This document shows, in pieces, positions 1 to 8,177 of a stretch of 64,000 nt of DNA; positions within the stretch are counted from its first letter, which is position 1, and each line of letters begins with the position of its first letter. A program made the translations under genes and the position numbers. Where the stretch lies: NCBI RefSeq assembly GCF_023028345.1, contig NZ_CP095487.1, forward strand, positions 186,001 to 250,000. The letters run 5' to 3'. The notes beneath the pieces are model-generated. The model saw nothing but the letters and a program-made list of their open reading frames with translations. It was not told the DNA's origin and ran no database searches. This DNA comes from Halorientalis marina (GTDB lineage Archaea > Halobacteriota > Halobacteria > Halobacteriales > Haloarculaceae).

Positions 1-1122
1 TGCGAGGTCGAGTACATCAACTGCGAGGTGACCGACACACAGTACCGCGTACTCGCCCAGCTCGCGAACAAGTTCATCGACAAGAACCGCGACGTCATCG
101 ACGAGCGCATCGCGGACCTCCGGGACCTCCGCGAGCGCGCCCGCGACGACGCACGCGAACTCGACGACACCGAGTACGACGACGTGGAGGCCCTCGACGA
201 CGAGATCGCCGATCTCGAAGCCGACCGCGAGGAGTTCGAGGAAGTCCCAATGACGGGGTGGCCGACCGACCGCGTGTACAACAGCTTCTTCGACGCCGTG
301 GACTACCACGAGCGGGTGGTCGTCATCATGCTCGACGAGATCGACAAGCTCGTCGAGAAAAGCGGCGACGACACCCTCTACAACCTCTCGCGGATGAACT
401 CCGAACTGGAGAACTCCCGCGTGTCCATCATGGGCATCAGCAACGACCTGAAGTTCACCGACTTCCTCGACCCCCGCGTCAAGTCGAGCCTCGGCGAGGA
501 GGAGATCGTCTTCCCGCCCTACGACGCGAACCAGCTGCGGGATATCCTCACCCACCGCGCCGGCGAGGCCTTCGAGAACGACGCCCTCTCGGACGACGTG
601 ATCCCGCTCTGTGCCGCCTTCGCCGCGCAGGAACACGGCGACGCCCGGCGCGCGCTCGACCTCCTCCGGACGGCGGGCGAACTCGCCGAGCGCGGACAGA
701 CCGAGCGCGTCGAGGAGGACCACGTCCGGCGCGCCCAGGAGAAGATCGAACTCGACCGCGTCGTCGAGGTGGTCCGGACCCTCCCCACCCAGTCGAAGGT
801 CGTCCTCTTCGCCATCATCCTCCTCGAAAAGAACGGCGTCCACAACATCAACACGGGCGAAGTGTTCAACATCTACAAGCGCCTCTGTGGCGAGATCGAC
901 GCCGACGTCCTCACTCAGCGCCGGGTGACCGACCTCATCTCCGAACTCGACATGCTCGGCATCGTCAACGCCGTCGTCGTCTCGAAGGGACGGTACGGCC
1001 GCACGAAGGAGATCAGCCTCTCGGTCCCCGTCGAGGAGACCGAGGCGGTCCTGCTCAGCGACTCGCGGCTCGGCGACATCGAGGACGTCCAGCCGTTCGT
1101 GCAGGCCCGCTTCGACAACTAA
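1..1122 (+). CDS. orc1: Orc1/Cdc6 replication initiator, 5' end missing
   Basis: Origin-recognition AAA+ ATPase that binds ORB elements and loads the MCM helicase. The frame is open from base 1, so the gene begins before the window; the N-terminal Walker A part is absent. Visible parts are a very acidic, Asp/Glu/Arg-rich insertion typical of haloarchaeal homologs (about residues 35-80 of the visible part), Walker B with VIMLDEID (about 107), sensor 1 GISND (about 145), the lid domain, and a C-terminal winged helix. It is followed by sec11 (minus) and dp1 (plus). In related genomes this trio lies beside the main origin, so oriC probably sits just left of the window; that is inference. Family call is firm; which Orc paralog is inferred from neighbours. 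Confidence 0.95.
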   Translation, partial: CEVEYINCEVTDTQYRVLAQLANKFIDKNRDVIDERIADLRDLRERARDDARELDDTEYDDVEALDDEIADLEADREEFEEVPMTGWPTDRVYNSFFDAVDYHERVVVIMLDEIDKLVEKSGDDTLYNLSRMNSELENSRVSIMGISNDLKFTDFLDPRVKSSLGEEEIVFPPYDANQLRDILTHRAGEAFENDALSDDVIPLCAAFAAQEHGDARRALDLLRTAGELAERGQTERVEEDHVRRAQEKIELDRVVEVVRTLPTQSKVVLFAIILLEKNGVHNINTGEVFNIYKRLCGEIDADVLTQRRVTDLISELDMLGIVNAVVVSKGRYGRTKEISLSVPVEETEAVLLSDSRLGDIEDVQPFVQARFDN

Positions 1123-1128
1123 GTCCGG

Positions 1129-1815
1129 TCAGTTCGCCGCGACCTGTGCCGACGCGGTCCCGGTCGCCGGCGCCGTCGCCCCGGCCCTGAGCCGGAGGAA
1201 GCCGATGCTCGGGAGATTGAACTCCGCGGTGCCGATCACCCACGAGGGTTTGACGGGCGCGGAGGTGGGTCGCCCGCCGACCTGGTCGTACCGGCCGTTG
1301 GCGTCACCGAGTGTGATGAAGCCGTCGTGTGGTGCCGGACAGTTCGACATCTGTGCACAGCTCGTGGCCTCGGAGAGAAATCGTCCCTGTGCCTTGTCGG
1401 ACCAGTCCTCGCTCTGGTTGACCCAGAACGCTGCCCGGTGTATCACCGGGACGGCGTTCTCGTCACCGTCGGGTTCGTACACGATGACATCGCCCGGGAG
1501 GTTGAACTTCTCGTAGCCGGTCCCGACGGTCCCGCGGGCGGTCGCGACGCCGGTGCTCTGGATCTGGTGCTGGCTCGCGAACCGGTGTTCCTCCATCACG
1601 AACACCAGGTCACCGGTCATGATGTTGGGTTCCATGCTGCCACTCTGAATCGCGACGAGTGGCGGCCAGACACCGCTGACGGCGAAAAGGAGGATGCCGA
1701 TCCCCAGTACTGCGAGGATGCTACTGAGGAAGTCGTCCAGAAACGAGTTCCCCCGCTCGTCCGGCCGACGCCTCCGCCGGTCGCTCCCCTGGGGCCCACC
1801 GCGACGCCGTTTCAT
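1129..1815 (-). CDS. sec11: Signal peptidase I, archaeal/ER (Sec11) type
   Basis: Membrane protease that removes signal peptides from secreted proteins. 228 aa. An Arg-rich cytoplasmic N-terminus is followed by one membrane segment (about 30-50), the catalytic serine in SGSMEP (Ser60), a GDVIVY strand, and IHR (His126) where bacterial enzymes have lysine, which marks the archaeal/ER type. Asp171 and Asp177 in the LGDANGRYD region complete the active site. A Cys-containing insertion lies at about 130-165. The frame is open further upstream to 2001, but that would overlap the divergent dp1 start; the ATG at 1815 begins the conserved protein. Confidence 0.93.
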   Translation of the reverse strand: MKRRRGGPQGSDRRRRRPDERGNSFLDDFLSSILAVLGIGILLFAVSGVWPPLVAIQSGSMEPNIMTGDLVFVMEEHRFASQHQIQSTGVATARGTVGTGYEKFNLPGDVIVYEPDGDENAVPVIHRAAFWVNQSEDWSDKAQGRFLSEATSCAQMSNCPAPHDGFITLGDANGRYDQVGGRPTSAPVKPSWVIGTAEFNLPSIGFLRLRAGATAPATGTASAQVAAN

Positions 1816-1868
1816 CACCCGCTCGTTGTGGAGGCCGCGATTTGAACCTTCCGCTGTGCGTGAGCTAA

Positions 1869-1918
1869 TTCCACTGGAACGTCCGGTGCCCGTCCCGTAC
1901 AGGAACGTCCGGTGCCCG
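1869..1918. promoter_or_regulatory. ORB-like palindrome and 17-bp direct repeats before dp1
   Basis: In the spacer between the divergent sec11 and dp1 genes there is a perfect 11-bp palindrome TTCCACTGGAA at 1869-1879, which equals the core of haloarchaeal origin recognition boxes as I remember them. It overlaps the first of two perfect direct copies of GGAACGTCCGGTGCCCG (1876-1892 and 1902-1918, period 26 bp). The downstream G-run of a full ORB is not present. Possible roles are Orc1 binding or an operator for one or both genes; neither is proven. Confidence 0.45.
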
Positions 1919-1994
1919 ACACGTCCGCCCCGGCGAAACGGGCCCGCCGGCGTCGGTGGGACACCCTTTTGCTGTCGGACGGCGATGACCGACT

Positions 1995-3641
1995 GTGCCA
2001 CTGGAGACGCCGGCTCGCATCGTGGGCGAACTCACGAGCCGTGGCTACAACGCCGAACGCGAGGCGGTGACCCTGCTCGCGAACGCGACCGACTCCGCCA
2101 CGGCCATCGAACGCACACTCGAAACGATCCCCGACGACGCCCTGGTGATCACCACCGACCACGTCCGATCCGCGGTCGGAGAGCCCACCGAACCCGAAGA
2201 GGGGACTGCTGAGCCCACCGCCGTCGACGGCGCTGCCGACGGCCCGCCTTCGACGACATCTCCTGCCTCCCAGGACCCCTCTGTTTCGAGTGGAACCGAG
2301 CCCCGCTCGTCGACGGATAGTGGCGGGACGACTCCAGTCGAAACGGGGGGGTCTTCCGCGGCGGAGGCGGCGGTCGATTCGAGCAGCGAGTCCGGGACCG
2401 ACCGGGCCGGCGCCGGGGCAGCCTCGCGGGACCCCACACGGCAGGCCCTCGATATCGTCGCCGAACTGGAGTACTCGACGGGGACGGGGGAGTTGTCCGA
2501 CTTCGTCTCGGTCTTCCGGGACCGCTACGAGCGGCTCTCGTCGAAACTCCGCGGGCGGGTCAACCACCGGCCGACGGACACGCTCGACGCTATGAGCGGC
2601 GGGTCGGAAGCGGCAATCGTCGGGGTGGTCTCCGACATCCGCTCGACGGCCAGCGGTCACTGGCTGATCGAACTGGAGGACACGAACGGCGTGTTCCCCT
2701 GTCTGGTGATGAAAGACCGGGACATCGCCGACCTGGTGGACGAACTCCTCTTCGACGAGGTCATCGCCGTCGAGGGGACGCTGGCCGACGACGGCGGCAT
2801 CCTCTTCGTCGACGCCCTCTACTTCCCCGACATCCCCCGCACACATCAGCCCTCGACGGCCGACCGGGAGGTCAGCGCCGCCCTCGTCAGCGACGTGCAC
2901 GTCGGCAGCCAGGAGTTCATGGCCGACGCCTGGGGCCGCTTCACCGACTGGCTCCACACCGCCGAGGGCGAGTCCGTCGAGTACCTCCTGCTCGCCGGCG
3001 ACATGGTCGAGGGCGTCGGCGTCTACCCCGACCAGGACGAGGAACTGGACATCGTGGACATCTACGACCAGTACGAGCAGTTCTCGGAACACCTCAAGGA
3101 GGTGCCCGGCGACGTGGAGATCGTCATGATCCCGGGCAACCACGACGCCGTCCGCCTCGCGGAGCCACAGCCGGCGTTCGACGAGGAGCTTCGTGCGATC
3201 ATGTCCGCCCACGACGCCCGCATCGCCTCGAACCCCGCCACCGTCGACGTGGAGGGCGTCTCGATCTTGATGTACCACGGCGTCTCCCTGGACGAGGTCA
3301 TCGCGGAACTGCCCGACGAGAAGGCCAGCTACGACGAACCCCACGAGGCGATGTACCAGCTGCTCAAGAAGCGCCACGTCGCCCCGCAGTTCGGCGGGCA
3401 CACGCGACTGGCCCCCGAGGCGGAGGACTTCCTCGTGATCGACGAGCCGCCGGACGTGTTCCACGCCGGCCACGTCCACAAGTTCGGCTACGGGAAGTAC
3501 CACAACGTCCTCACCATCAACTCCGGGTGCTGGCAGGCCCAGACCGCGTTCCAGGAGAGCGTCAACATCGACCCCGACACCGCGATGGCACCCATCGTCG
3601 ACCTCTCGACGCTCGACCTGACCATCCGGAAGTTCGCGTAA
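1995..3641 (+). CDS. dp1: DNA polymerase D small subunit DP1 (exonuclease subunit)
   Basis: Small subunit of the archaeal replicative polymerase D, with Mre11-like 3'-5' proofreading nuclease activity. 548 aa. The first 150 residues are a helical domain and then a Ser/Thr/Gly/Glu-rich linker. An OB-fold follows (about 190-280). The calcineurin-like phosphoesterase domain shows SDVHVGS (about 300), LLLAGDMVEG (about 335), PGNHD (about 381) and the metal-binding GHVHKFG (about 491). The start is GTG at 1995, giving VPLETPARIV. Divergent from sec11. Large subunit DP2 is not in the window. Confidence 0.95.
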   Translation: MPLETPARIVGELTSRGYNAEREAVTLLANATDSATAIERTLETIPDDALVITTDHVRSAVGEPTEPEEGTAEPTAVDGAADGPPSTTSPASQDPSVSSGTEPRSSTDSGGTTPVETGGSSAAEAAVDSSSESGTDRAGAGAASRDPTRQALDIVAELEYSTGTGELSDFVSVFRDRYERLSSKLRGRVNHRPTDTLDAMSGGSEAAIVGVVSDIRSTASGHWLIELEDTNGVFPCLVMKDRDIADLVDELLFDEVIAVEGTLADDGGILFVDALYFPDIPRTHQPSTADREVSAALVSDVHVGSQEFMADAWGRFTDWLHTAEGESVEYLLLAGDMVEGVGVYPDQDEELDIVDIYDQYEQFSEHLKEVPGDVEIVMIPGNHDAVRLAEPQPAFDEELRAIMSAHDARIASNPATVDVEGVSILMYHGVSLDEVIAELPDEKASYDEPHEAMYQLLKKRHVAPQFGGHTRLAPEAEDFLVIDEPPDVFHAGHVHKFGYGKYHNVLTINSGCWQAQTAFQESVNIDPDTAMAPIVDLSTLDLTIRKFA

Positions 3642-3758
3642 GCGGTCGGCGGTGCCCGCGACGGCCGCCGTGTGGCTGCTACGAACGATTTTTGATGGTT
3701 CAGAGCAAAAAAAGAAACCGTGTCCGGCGAAGGACCCCACCCGGCCGCCGTGCCCGAT

Positions 3759-4061
3759 ATGGACCCGTTTTTCGAGGTGCTGAGCGACAGGACCTGCCGG
3801 GAGATCGTCTACTACTTCGAGTGCGTGGCGGACGACGACACCGAGACGGTCGCCGGTCTCACCGCCTACCTCGCGCGGCGTCGGCAGGTGGCGGAGCCGT
3901 CGAGTATCCGACTGGGACTCGTCCACAAGCACGTGCCACGGCTCGCGGAGTGCAGGCTGGTCGAGTACGACGAACGGACGGAGACCATCGTCTACCACGG
4001 ACACGACGACGCACGGTACCTCCTGACGAAGGCCCTGGAACTGTTCGGCTATCCGGGATAG
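3759..4061 (+). CDS. DUF7344-like haloarchaeal winged-helix protein
   Basis: About 100 aa. It begins MDPFFEVLSDRTCREIVYYF, the usual opening of the small haloarchaeal DUF7344 family, which is predicted to be a winged-helix DNA-binding or protein-interaction domain. The following part (HKHVPRLAECRLVEYDERTETIVY) fits the recognition helix and wing. In-frame GTG codons lie upstream at 3720 and 3750; ATG 3759 starts the conserved part. Single gene, no clear operon partner. Target unknown. Confidence 0.75.
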   Translation: MDPFFEVLSDRTCREIVYYFECVADDDTETVAGLTAYLARRRQVAEPSSIRLGLVHKHVPRLAECRLVEYDERTETIVYHGHDDARYLLTKALELFGYPG

Positions 4062-4083
4062 CGGGCCCCAGCGGGACGTGCCG

Positions 4084-4503
4084 TTACCCTTCGAGGCGGT
4101 ACTTGATAGTCGGGGTGCCGTCGAAGCGGGGGCCGGAGCCGACCTGGTCGAAGCCGGCGTCGGCGGCCGCGGTCCGGATCGCGTCCTCGGGTTCGGGAAC
4201 GAGCAGTTCGACGGCCATCCCTTCCCCTCTCGCGAAGCGGACGGGCTCTTCGAGCAGGCGGTCACAGACCTCGGGGTCCCCCTCCAGTTGGGTGACGTGA
4301 ACGGTCCGTTCGCGCGCGTCGAAACTGACAAAGCCCAGTATCTCTCCGCTCTCGCTGTCGTCGTCGGCGTCGCTGTCGTCAGTGGCGCGTTCGGCGATGC
4401 GGACCGTCCGGTCGTGAACGAGGTTGCGCATCACGTCCGGCGGCCCGTCGGCGAGTTCCGCCATCCGGTCGGCGTCCGCCTCGACGGCGTCGCGAATCTG
4501 CAT
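4084..4503 (-). CDS. GNAT-family N-acetyltransferase, short
   Basis: Predicted acetyl-CoA-dependent N-acetyltransferase of 139 aa. It starts MQIRDAVEADADRMAELADG, the first strand and helix of the GNAT fold. The central strand GEILGFVSFDARERTVHVTQLEGD follows after an acidic linker, then the second half (VCDRLLEEPVRFARGEGMAVELLVP) and the C-terminal strand pair TPTIKYRLEG. The usual Q/RxxGxG/A acetyl-CoA loop is not clearly seen, so activity is uncertain. ATG at 4503 is preferred over an in-frame ATG seven codons upstream because the conserved domain begins there. Confidence 0.72.
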   Translation of the reverse strand: MQIRDAVEADADRMAELADGPPDVMRNLVHDRTVRIAERATDDSDADDDSESGEILGFVSFDARERTVHVTQLEGDPEVCDRLLEEPVRFARGEGMAVELLVPEPEDAIRTAAADAGFDQVGSGPRFDGTPTIKYRLEG

Positions 4504-4693
4504 ACGGGCATGGTAAAAGCCCACACGGGTAAAACAGTTTCCTCCTGGGGGACGGCGGACCGGCAGCGGGCGGTCGGGGGTGGCGGCGAACGACCGTTGC
4601 CAATAGCGGACGGCACGAAAAATGGACAGGGTTATCCCGGGTGCTAATCAACCGTCGGGACATGAGTCAGAACCGCACACACGGGGTGGTGCG

Positions 4694-5884
4694 ATGCGCG
4701 TAGTCGCGAAGTTCGGCGGGACGAGCCTCGGGAACGGCGACCGGGTCGAGCGGGCCGCCGACTCCATCACGGCCGCCGTCGAGAACGGCCACGAGGTCGC
4801 CGTCGTCGCCAGCGCGATGGGCTCGACCACCGACTTCCTGCTCGACGAGATCCAGTACGAGGCCGACGAAGCCGACCGCGCCGAGATCGTCTCCATGGGC
4901 GAGCGCACGTCCGTCCGGATGCTCAAGGGGGCGCTGTCGGCCCGCGGCGTCAACGCCGTCTTCCTCGAACCCGGCAGCGACGACTGGCCGGTCATCACCA
5001 ACGAACACGGCGAGGTCGACGTCGAGGAATCGACCCGCCGCGCGAAGGCCCTCGCCGAGCAGATGCACAACGACCACGTGGTGCCCGTCATCACCGGCTT
5101 CCTCGCCCAGGACCACGCCGGCAACATCACCACGCTCGGCCGCGGCGGCAGCGACACGACGGCCGTCATGCTCGGCAGCTACATGGACGCCGACGAAGTC
5201 GTCATCGTCACCGACGTGGAAGGCGTCATGACCGGCGACCCCCGCGTCGTCGAGGGTGCCCGCAACGTCGGCGAGATCACCGTCGACGAACTCCGCAATC
5301 TCTCCTTCCGCGGCGCCGAGGTCGTCGCCCCCTCCGCGCTCACCTACAAGGAGGGCGACCTCTCGGTCCGGGTCGTCCACTACCAGCACGGCGACCTGAT
5401 GACCGGCGGCACCTCCATCGAGGGCGAGTTCGAGAACCTCATCGACCTCCAGGAGGACCGCCTCTCCTGTGTCACCGTCGCCGGCCGCGCCATCCGGAAC
5501 CGACCCGGCATCCTCTCCGAACTCTCGACGGCGCTGGCCGAGGAGGACATCAACATCGATGCGGTCTCCTCGGGCATGGACTCCATCACCTTCTACGTCG
5601 CCACCGACGTCGCCGAGGAGGCCGAGGCGCTCCTCCACGAGAAGATCATCGGCAGCGAGACCCTCTCCTCGATCACCGTCGACGACCCCTTCGCCGTCGT
5701 CCGCATCACCGGCGGCGACCTGCAGGCCGAACCCGGCATCGTCAACGACATCGTCGCGCCGCTGGCGGCCGAACACATCAACGTCCAGGACGTCATCACC
5801 TCCGCCACCTCCGTCGCCGTCTTCGTCGACTGGGAGAACGGCGAGGACGCCCTCGGACTGATTCAGGACGTCTTCGAGGACTGA
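4694..5884 (+). CDS. lysC: Aspartate kinase with C-terminal ACT domains
   Basis: First step of the aspartate pathway: phosphorylates L-aspartate on the way to threonine, methionine and lysine/DAP. 396 aa. It starts MRVVAKFGGTSLG (the KFGGTS nucleotide motif). The kinase domain includes TTLGRGGSDTTAVML (about 155-170) and VTDVEGVMTGDPRVV (about 177-191). Two ACT regulatory domains follow (GILSELSTALAEEDINIDAVSSG and GIVNDIVAPLAAEHINVQDVITSA), so feedback control by an amino acid is expected. The frame is open to 4622, but ATG 4694 has a G-rich ribosome-binding region just before it and matches the family N-terminus. Confidence 0.94.
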   Translation: MRVVAKFGGTSLGNGDRVERAADSITAAVENGHEVAVVASAMGSTTDFLLDEIQYEADEADRAEIVSMGERTSVRMLKGALSARGVNAVFLEPGSDDWPVITNEHGEVDVEESTRRAKALAEQMHNDHVVPVITGFLAQDHAGNITTLGRGGSDTTAVMLGSYMDADEVVIVTDVEGVMTGDPRVVEGARNVGEITVDELRNLSFRGAEVVAPSALTYKEGDLSVRVVHYQHGDLMTGGTSIEGEFENLIDLQEDRLSCVTVAGRAIRNRPGILSELSTALAEEDINIDAVSSGMDSITFYVATDVAEEAEALLHEKIIGSETLSSITVDDPFAVVRITGGDLQAEPGIVNDIVAPLAAEHINVQDVITSATSVAVFVDWENGEDALGLIQDVFED

Positions 5885-5943
5885 GACGTCCCGCTCCTCG
5901 CGTCGAGGCTAGACTATTGCCTTTCCCCGTCGTAGGAGTACGT

Positions 5944-6423
5944 ATGACCATCGACGAACTGGAGCAGTACGGGATGGAACGGATGGACGCCGCCGCGATC
6001 GAGGCGTTCCTGACCGATCAGTCGACGGGCATCCTGGGGCTCCCGACCGAGGACCTGCCGTACATGCTACCGCTGTCGTACGTGTTCGACGAGGACGAGC
6101 ACCTCTACTTCACGTACCTGCTCGGCGAGACGAGTCGAAAGCAGGACCTGACCGACCGCGCCGCCCGGGCGCGTTTTCTCGTCTACGAGGTCGAGACGAC
6201 GTTCACCTGGAAGAGCGTCGTGCTGACTGGCGAGCTGTCGGTCGTTCCCGAGGACGAGTGGGACGACCTGTCAGTCCTGCCGTCGAACGCGTGGCGGCCC
6301 AGTGTTCTCCAGAGCGCGACCACGTCGGGCGGCGTCGCGGTCTACGAGTTCGCCATCGAGGACGCGACGGGGATCCGCCAGACCGGTCTCGCGCCTGGCT
6401 TTCGCGAGAACATCGAGCCCTGA
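5944..6423 (+). CDS. Pyridoxamine 5'-phosphate oxidase-like flavin-binding protein
   Basis: 159 aa with the split-barrel fold of the PNPOx-like family: YGMERMDAAAIEAFLTDQSTGILGLPTEDLPYMLPLSYVFDEDEHLYFTY followed by KQDLTDRAARARFLVYE and a TWKSVVLTGELSVV strand. Haloarchaea carry many such small proteins, which bind FMN or F420 and whose substrates are mostly unknown. ATG at 5944 follows directly on the promoter-like region; an upstream in-frame TTG-type start (5917) would add only a non-conserved segment. Monocistronic, convergent with the phosphoesterase gene. Confidence 0.8.
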   Translation: MTIDELEQYGMERMDAAAIEAFLTDQSTGILGLPTEDLPYMLPLSYVFDEDEHLYFTYLLGETSRKQDLTDRAARARFLVYEVETTFTWKSVVLTGELSVVPEDEWDDLSVLPSNAWRPSVLQSATTSGGVAVYEFAIEDATGIRQTGLAPGFRENIEP

Positions 6424-6446
6424 CGCGGACGACGCCGCGCGACCGG

Positions 6447-7106
6447 TTATCGCCCCTGGTGGAGCCGGGAGCCGATCTGTTCCGGGAGGTCCGCCTCGGC
6501 GACAGCCTCCTCGACGGCCTCGATATCGTACTCGACGCGGTAGTCGTCGACGGTCATGGAATCGAGGTGGAGCACGGCGTAGGCTGCACGGGGGTCGCCG
6601 TCGCGGGGTTGGCCGACGCTCCCGGGGTTCATGACGATCCCTTCGTCGTAGACCTTGCTGGCCTGGACGTGGGTGTGGCCCATGATCAGCACGTCCTCGT
6701 CGCCGAGGAGGCTCCGGTCGAACATCGCGGGGTAGGTGTACCGGTCGGGGTCGTCGGGGTGGCCGTGGACGATCTTCACCCGGTCGTCGAACTCCCGGCG
6801 GGCGATGGGCAGGGAATCGAGCCAGTCGATCTGGTCGTCGGTGCAGTGCTCGCGGGCGTACTCGACGCCGGCGCTTGCCATGCTGTTGAACGCGAAGCCG
6901 GTGGCTTTTGCGACCGCGCGGTCGTGGTTGCCCAGCACCGTCGGGGCGTCCAGGTCCCGCACCGTCTCGACGCACTCGCCCGGCCAGGGTCCGTAGCCGA
7001 CCACGTCCCCGGCACAGAGGTACGCGTCGACCGCTGGCATGTCCGCGAGAACGGCCTCGAAGGCCACTCTATTCCCGTGAATGTCGGAGATGACGCCCAC
7101 GTCCAT
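6447..7106 (-). CDS. Metallophosphoesterase, YfcE/MJ0936-like
   Basis: 219 aa calcineurin-like phosphoesterase. The dinuclear metal site is complete: MDVGVISDIHGN at the N-terminus, CAGDVVGYGPWP (about 32-43), VLGNHD (about 58-63), IVHGHP and MGHTHVQ. The GYGPWP variant after the GDVV motif is characteristic of the archaeal/bacterial subgroup of small phosphodiesterases. The substrate is not known. The start was set at the ATG giving MDVGVISD, dropping a 17-residue upstream extension without conservation. Confidence 0.88.
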   Translation of the reverse strand: MDVGVISDIHGNRVAFEAVLADMPAVDAYLCAGDVVGYGPWPGECVETVRDLDAPTVLGNHDRAVAKATGFAFNSMASAGVEYAREHCTDDQIDWLDSLPIARREFDDRVKIVHGHPDDPDRYTYPAMFDRSLLGDEDVLIMGHTHVQASKVYDEGIVMNPGSVGQPRDGDPRAAYAVLHLDSMTVDDYRVEYDIEAVEEAVAEADLPEQIGSRLHQGR

Positions 7107-7224
7107 ACCCGACAGCAGGCGCCCCGCCCCGGTAAATCTCCCGCTCGCGACCGCCACCGTCGCCCCACTCCGAGACTGCCCCGACGCCGCTGCGGACCCC
7201 TGACGCCCGCCGTCCCGACCCGGG

Positions 7225-7526
7225 CGAATAATTTATCGACACCCTCGCTTTGGTAGTAAAGTATTAGGGTCCGGGGCGAGAAGCCCGAGGTAGCACACGG
7301 TCGAGACTGACTGTGACGACGACCGGACTCTGACAACCGAATCCCGTAGACGACCGTGTGCGCGCTCGACACCCGCTGACGGCCCGGTCCCCCTCGTTCC
7401 GGGCCGCTGTGGTGGGTTCGACGCGACGGACGACACTGTTCCTCTCCTTTACCGGCCCTGGACGGGCGCGAGTACCCTCGTCTCGCCGTCCGCCGGGCCG
7501 GTCTCCCCTGTCACGACGCGTCGCGA
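7225..7526 (+). ncRNA. Candidate structured noncoding RNA in a 420-base gap
   Basis: The stretch 7107-7526 has no credible protein gene. A TATA-like box (AATAATTTAT, 7227-7236) would start plus-strand transcription near 7258-7265. The predicted RNA has several strong stems: GGGGC/GCCC around a GAGA-like loop (about 7272-7287), an 11-bp perfect stem GCACACGGTCG/CGACCGTGTGC (about 7293-7361, 46-base loop) and an 8-bp stem CGGCCCGG/CCGGGCCG (about 7380-7406). The loop holds CTGA and GTGACGA sequences resembling C/D-box or K-turn motifs, but no full C/D or H/ACA pattern. It does not match SRP RNA or RNase P RNA as I know them. Transcription is inferred. Confidence 0.35.
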
Positions 7527-8129
7527 TCAGTCGCCGTTCTCGATGGCCGTCTCGACGCCGCCATCGACGGTCACACCCGCCGCACAGACGGCGTGTTCGT
7601 ACTCTAGTCCGTAGACCTCGCTCGCGACGCCGGCCGCGTCCGAACCGTCCAGGGCGTGTGGTTCGGGACTGTCCGTCTCGTAGGTAGCCACGAGCGTCGG
7701 CTCGGAGACGGGTTCGACCAGCAGGGCGTCCCGGCGGACGGTGGCGATGTAGCTCTCGGGTTCGCCCGTGCCGTCGGTGCTCGCGCGCTCTCCGCCGACG
7801 ATCCCGGCGATCCGGGGCGTGTCGTAGTCGTCTTTCTCGTAGTCGAGCGCCAGCAGCGGCTCCGCGAGCGCGTCGCGGGCGGGGTAGCCGAGCTGGAGTT
7901 TCTCGGCGATGGGGTCGACGTGGGAGCCGTTCCCGACGACGACGCCCCGGTCGGTCTCGCGCAGGCAGTTGTAGGAGACGTAGGGGTTGTCCGTCTCCTC
8001 GGCCTCGGCGGTGGGGACGACGGTGAGGGTCCCGTCACGGTCGACGATCCGTCGGTTCGGGAACGAACGCGAGGAGACGCGGTAGGCCGCGCGGTCCGGT
8101 GCGACGACGACGAAGCGTCCGAGGTACAT
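7527..8129 (-). CDS. purO: IMP cyclohydrolase, archaeal PurO type
   Basis: Last step of purine synthesis in archaea: closes FAICAR to inosine monophosphate. 200 aa, the normal length. It opens [26 protein letters not shown], the hallmark of PurO (unrelated to bacterial PurH), with YNCLRE (about 53-58) and [13 protein letters not shown] further on. Monocistronic on the minus strand; its 3' end faces the candidate noncoding RNA region. Confidence 0.93.
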   Translation of the reverse strand: MYLGRFVVVAPDRAAYRVSSRSFPNRRIVDRDGTLTVVPTAEAEETDNPYVSYNCLRETDRGVVVGNGSHVDPIAEKLQLGYPARDALAEPLLALDYEKDDYDTPRIAGIVGGERASTDGTGEPESYIATVRRDALLVEPVSEPTLVATYETDSPEPHALDGSDAAGVASEVYGLEYEHAVCAAGVTVDGGVETAIENGD

Positions 8130-8177
8130 ATGCCTCCGTCACCCGCTCGGGAGTAAGGGCGTGTCGATTCCGCGCGC

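Noticed and set aside
1831..1853. tRNA-like 3' end (GGTTCAAATC on the minus strand) before sec11
   Set aside because: The T-stem bases do not pair and no anticodon or acceptor 5' strand exists upstream, so it is probably chance.
1815..4331. An 838-codon open frame on the minus strand across dp1
   Set aside because: It is antisense to dp1 and the DUF7344 gene, has no recognisable domains, and comes from third-base GC bias; only the piece ending at 1815 (Sec11) is real.
7258..7440. H/ACA guide RNA for 23S rRNA
   Set aside because: I looked for guide sequences against the known helix 69 and 2572-region target sites and found no match.
7225..7526. SRP RNA or RNase P RNA
   Set aside because: The SRP helix 8 GGAA-loop motif and the RNase P conserved regions are not found on either strand; left as an unassigned candidate.
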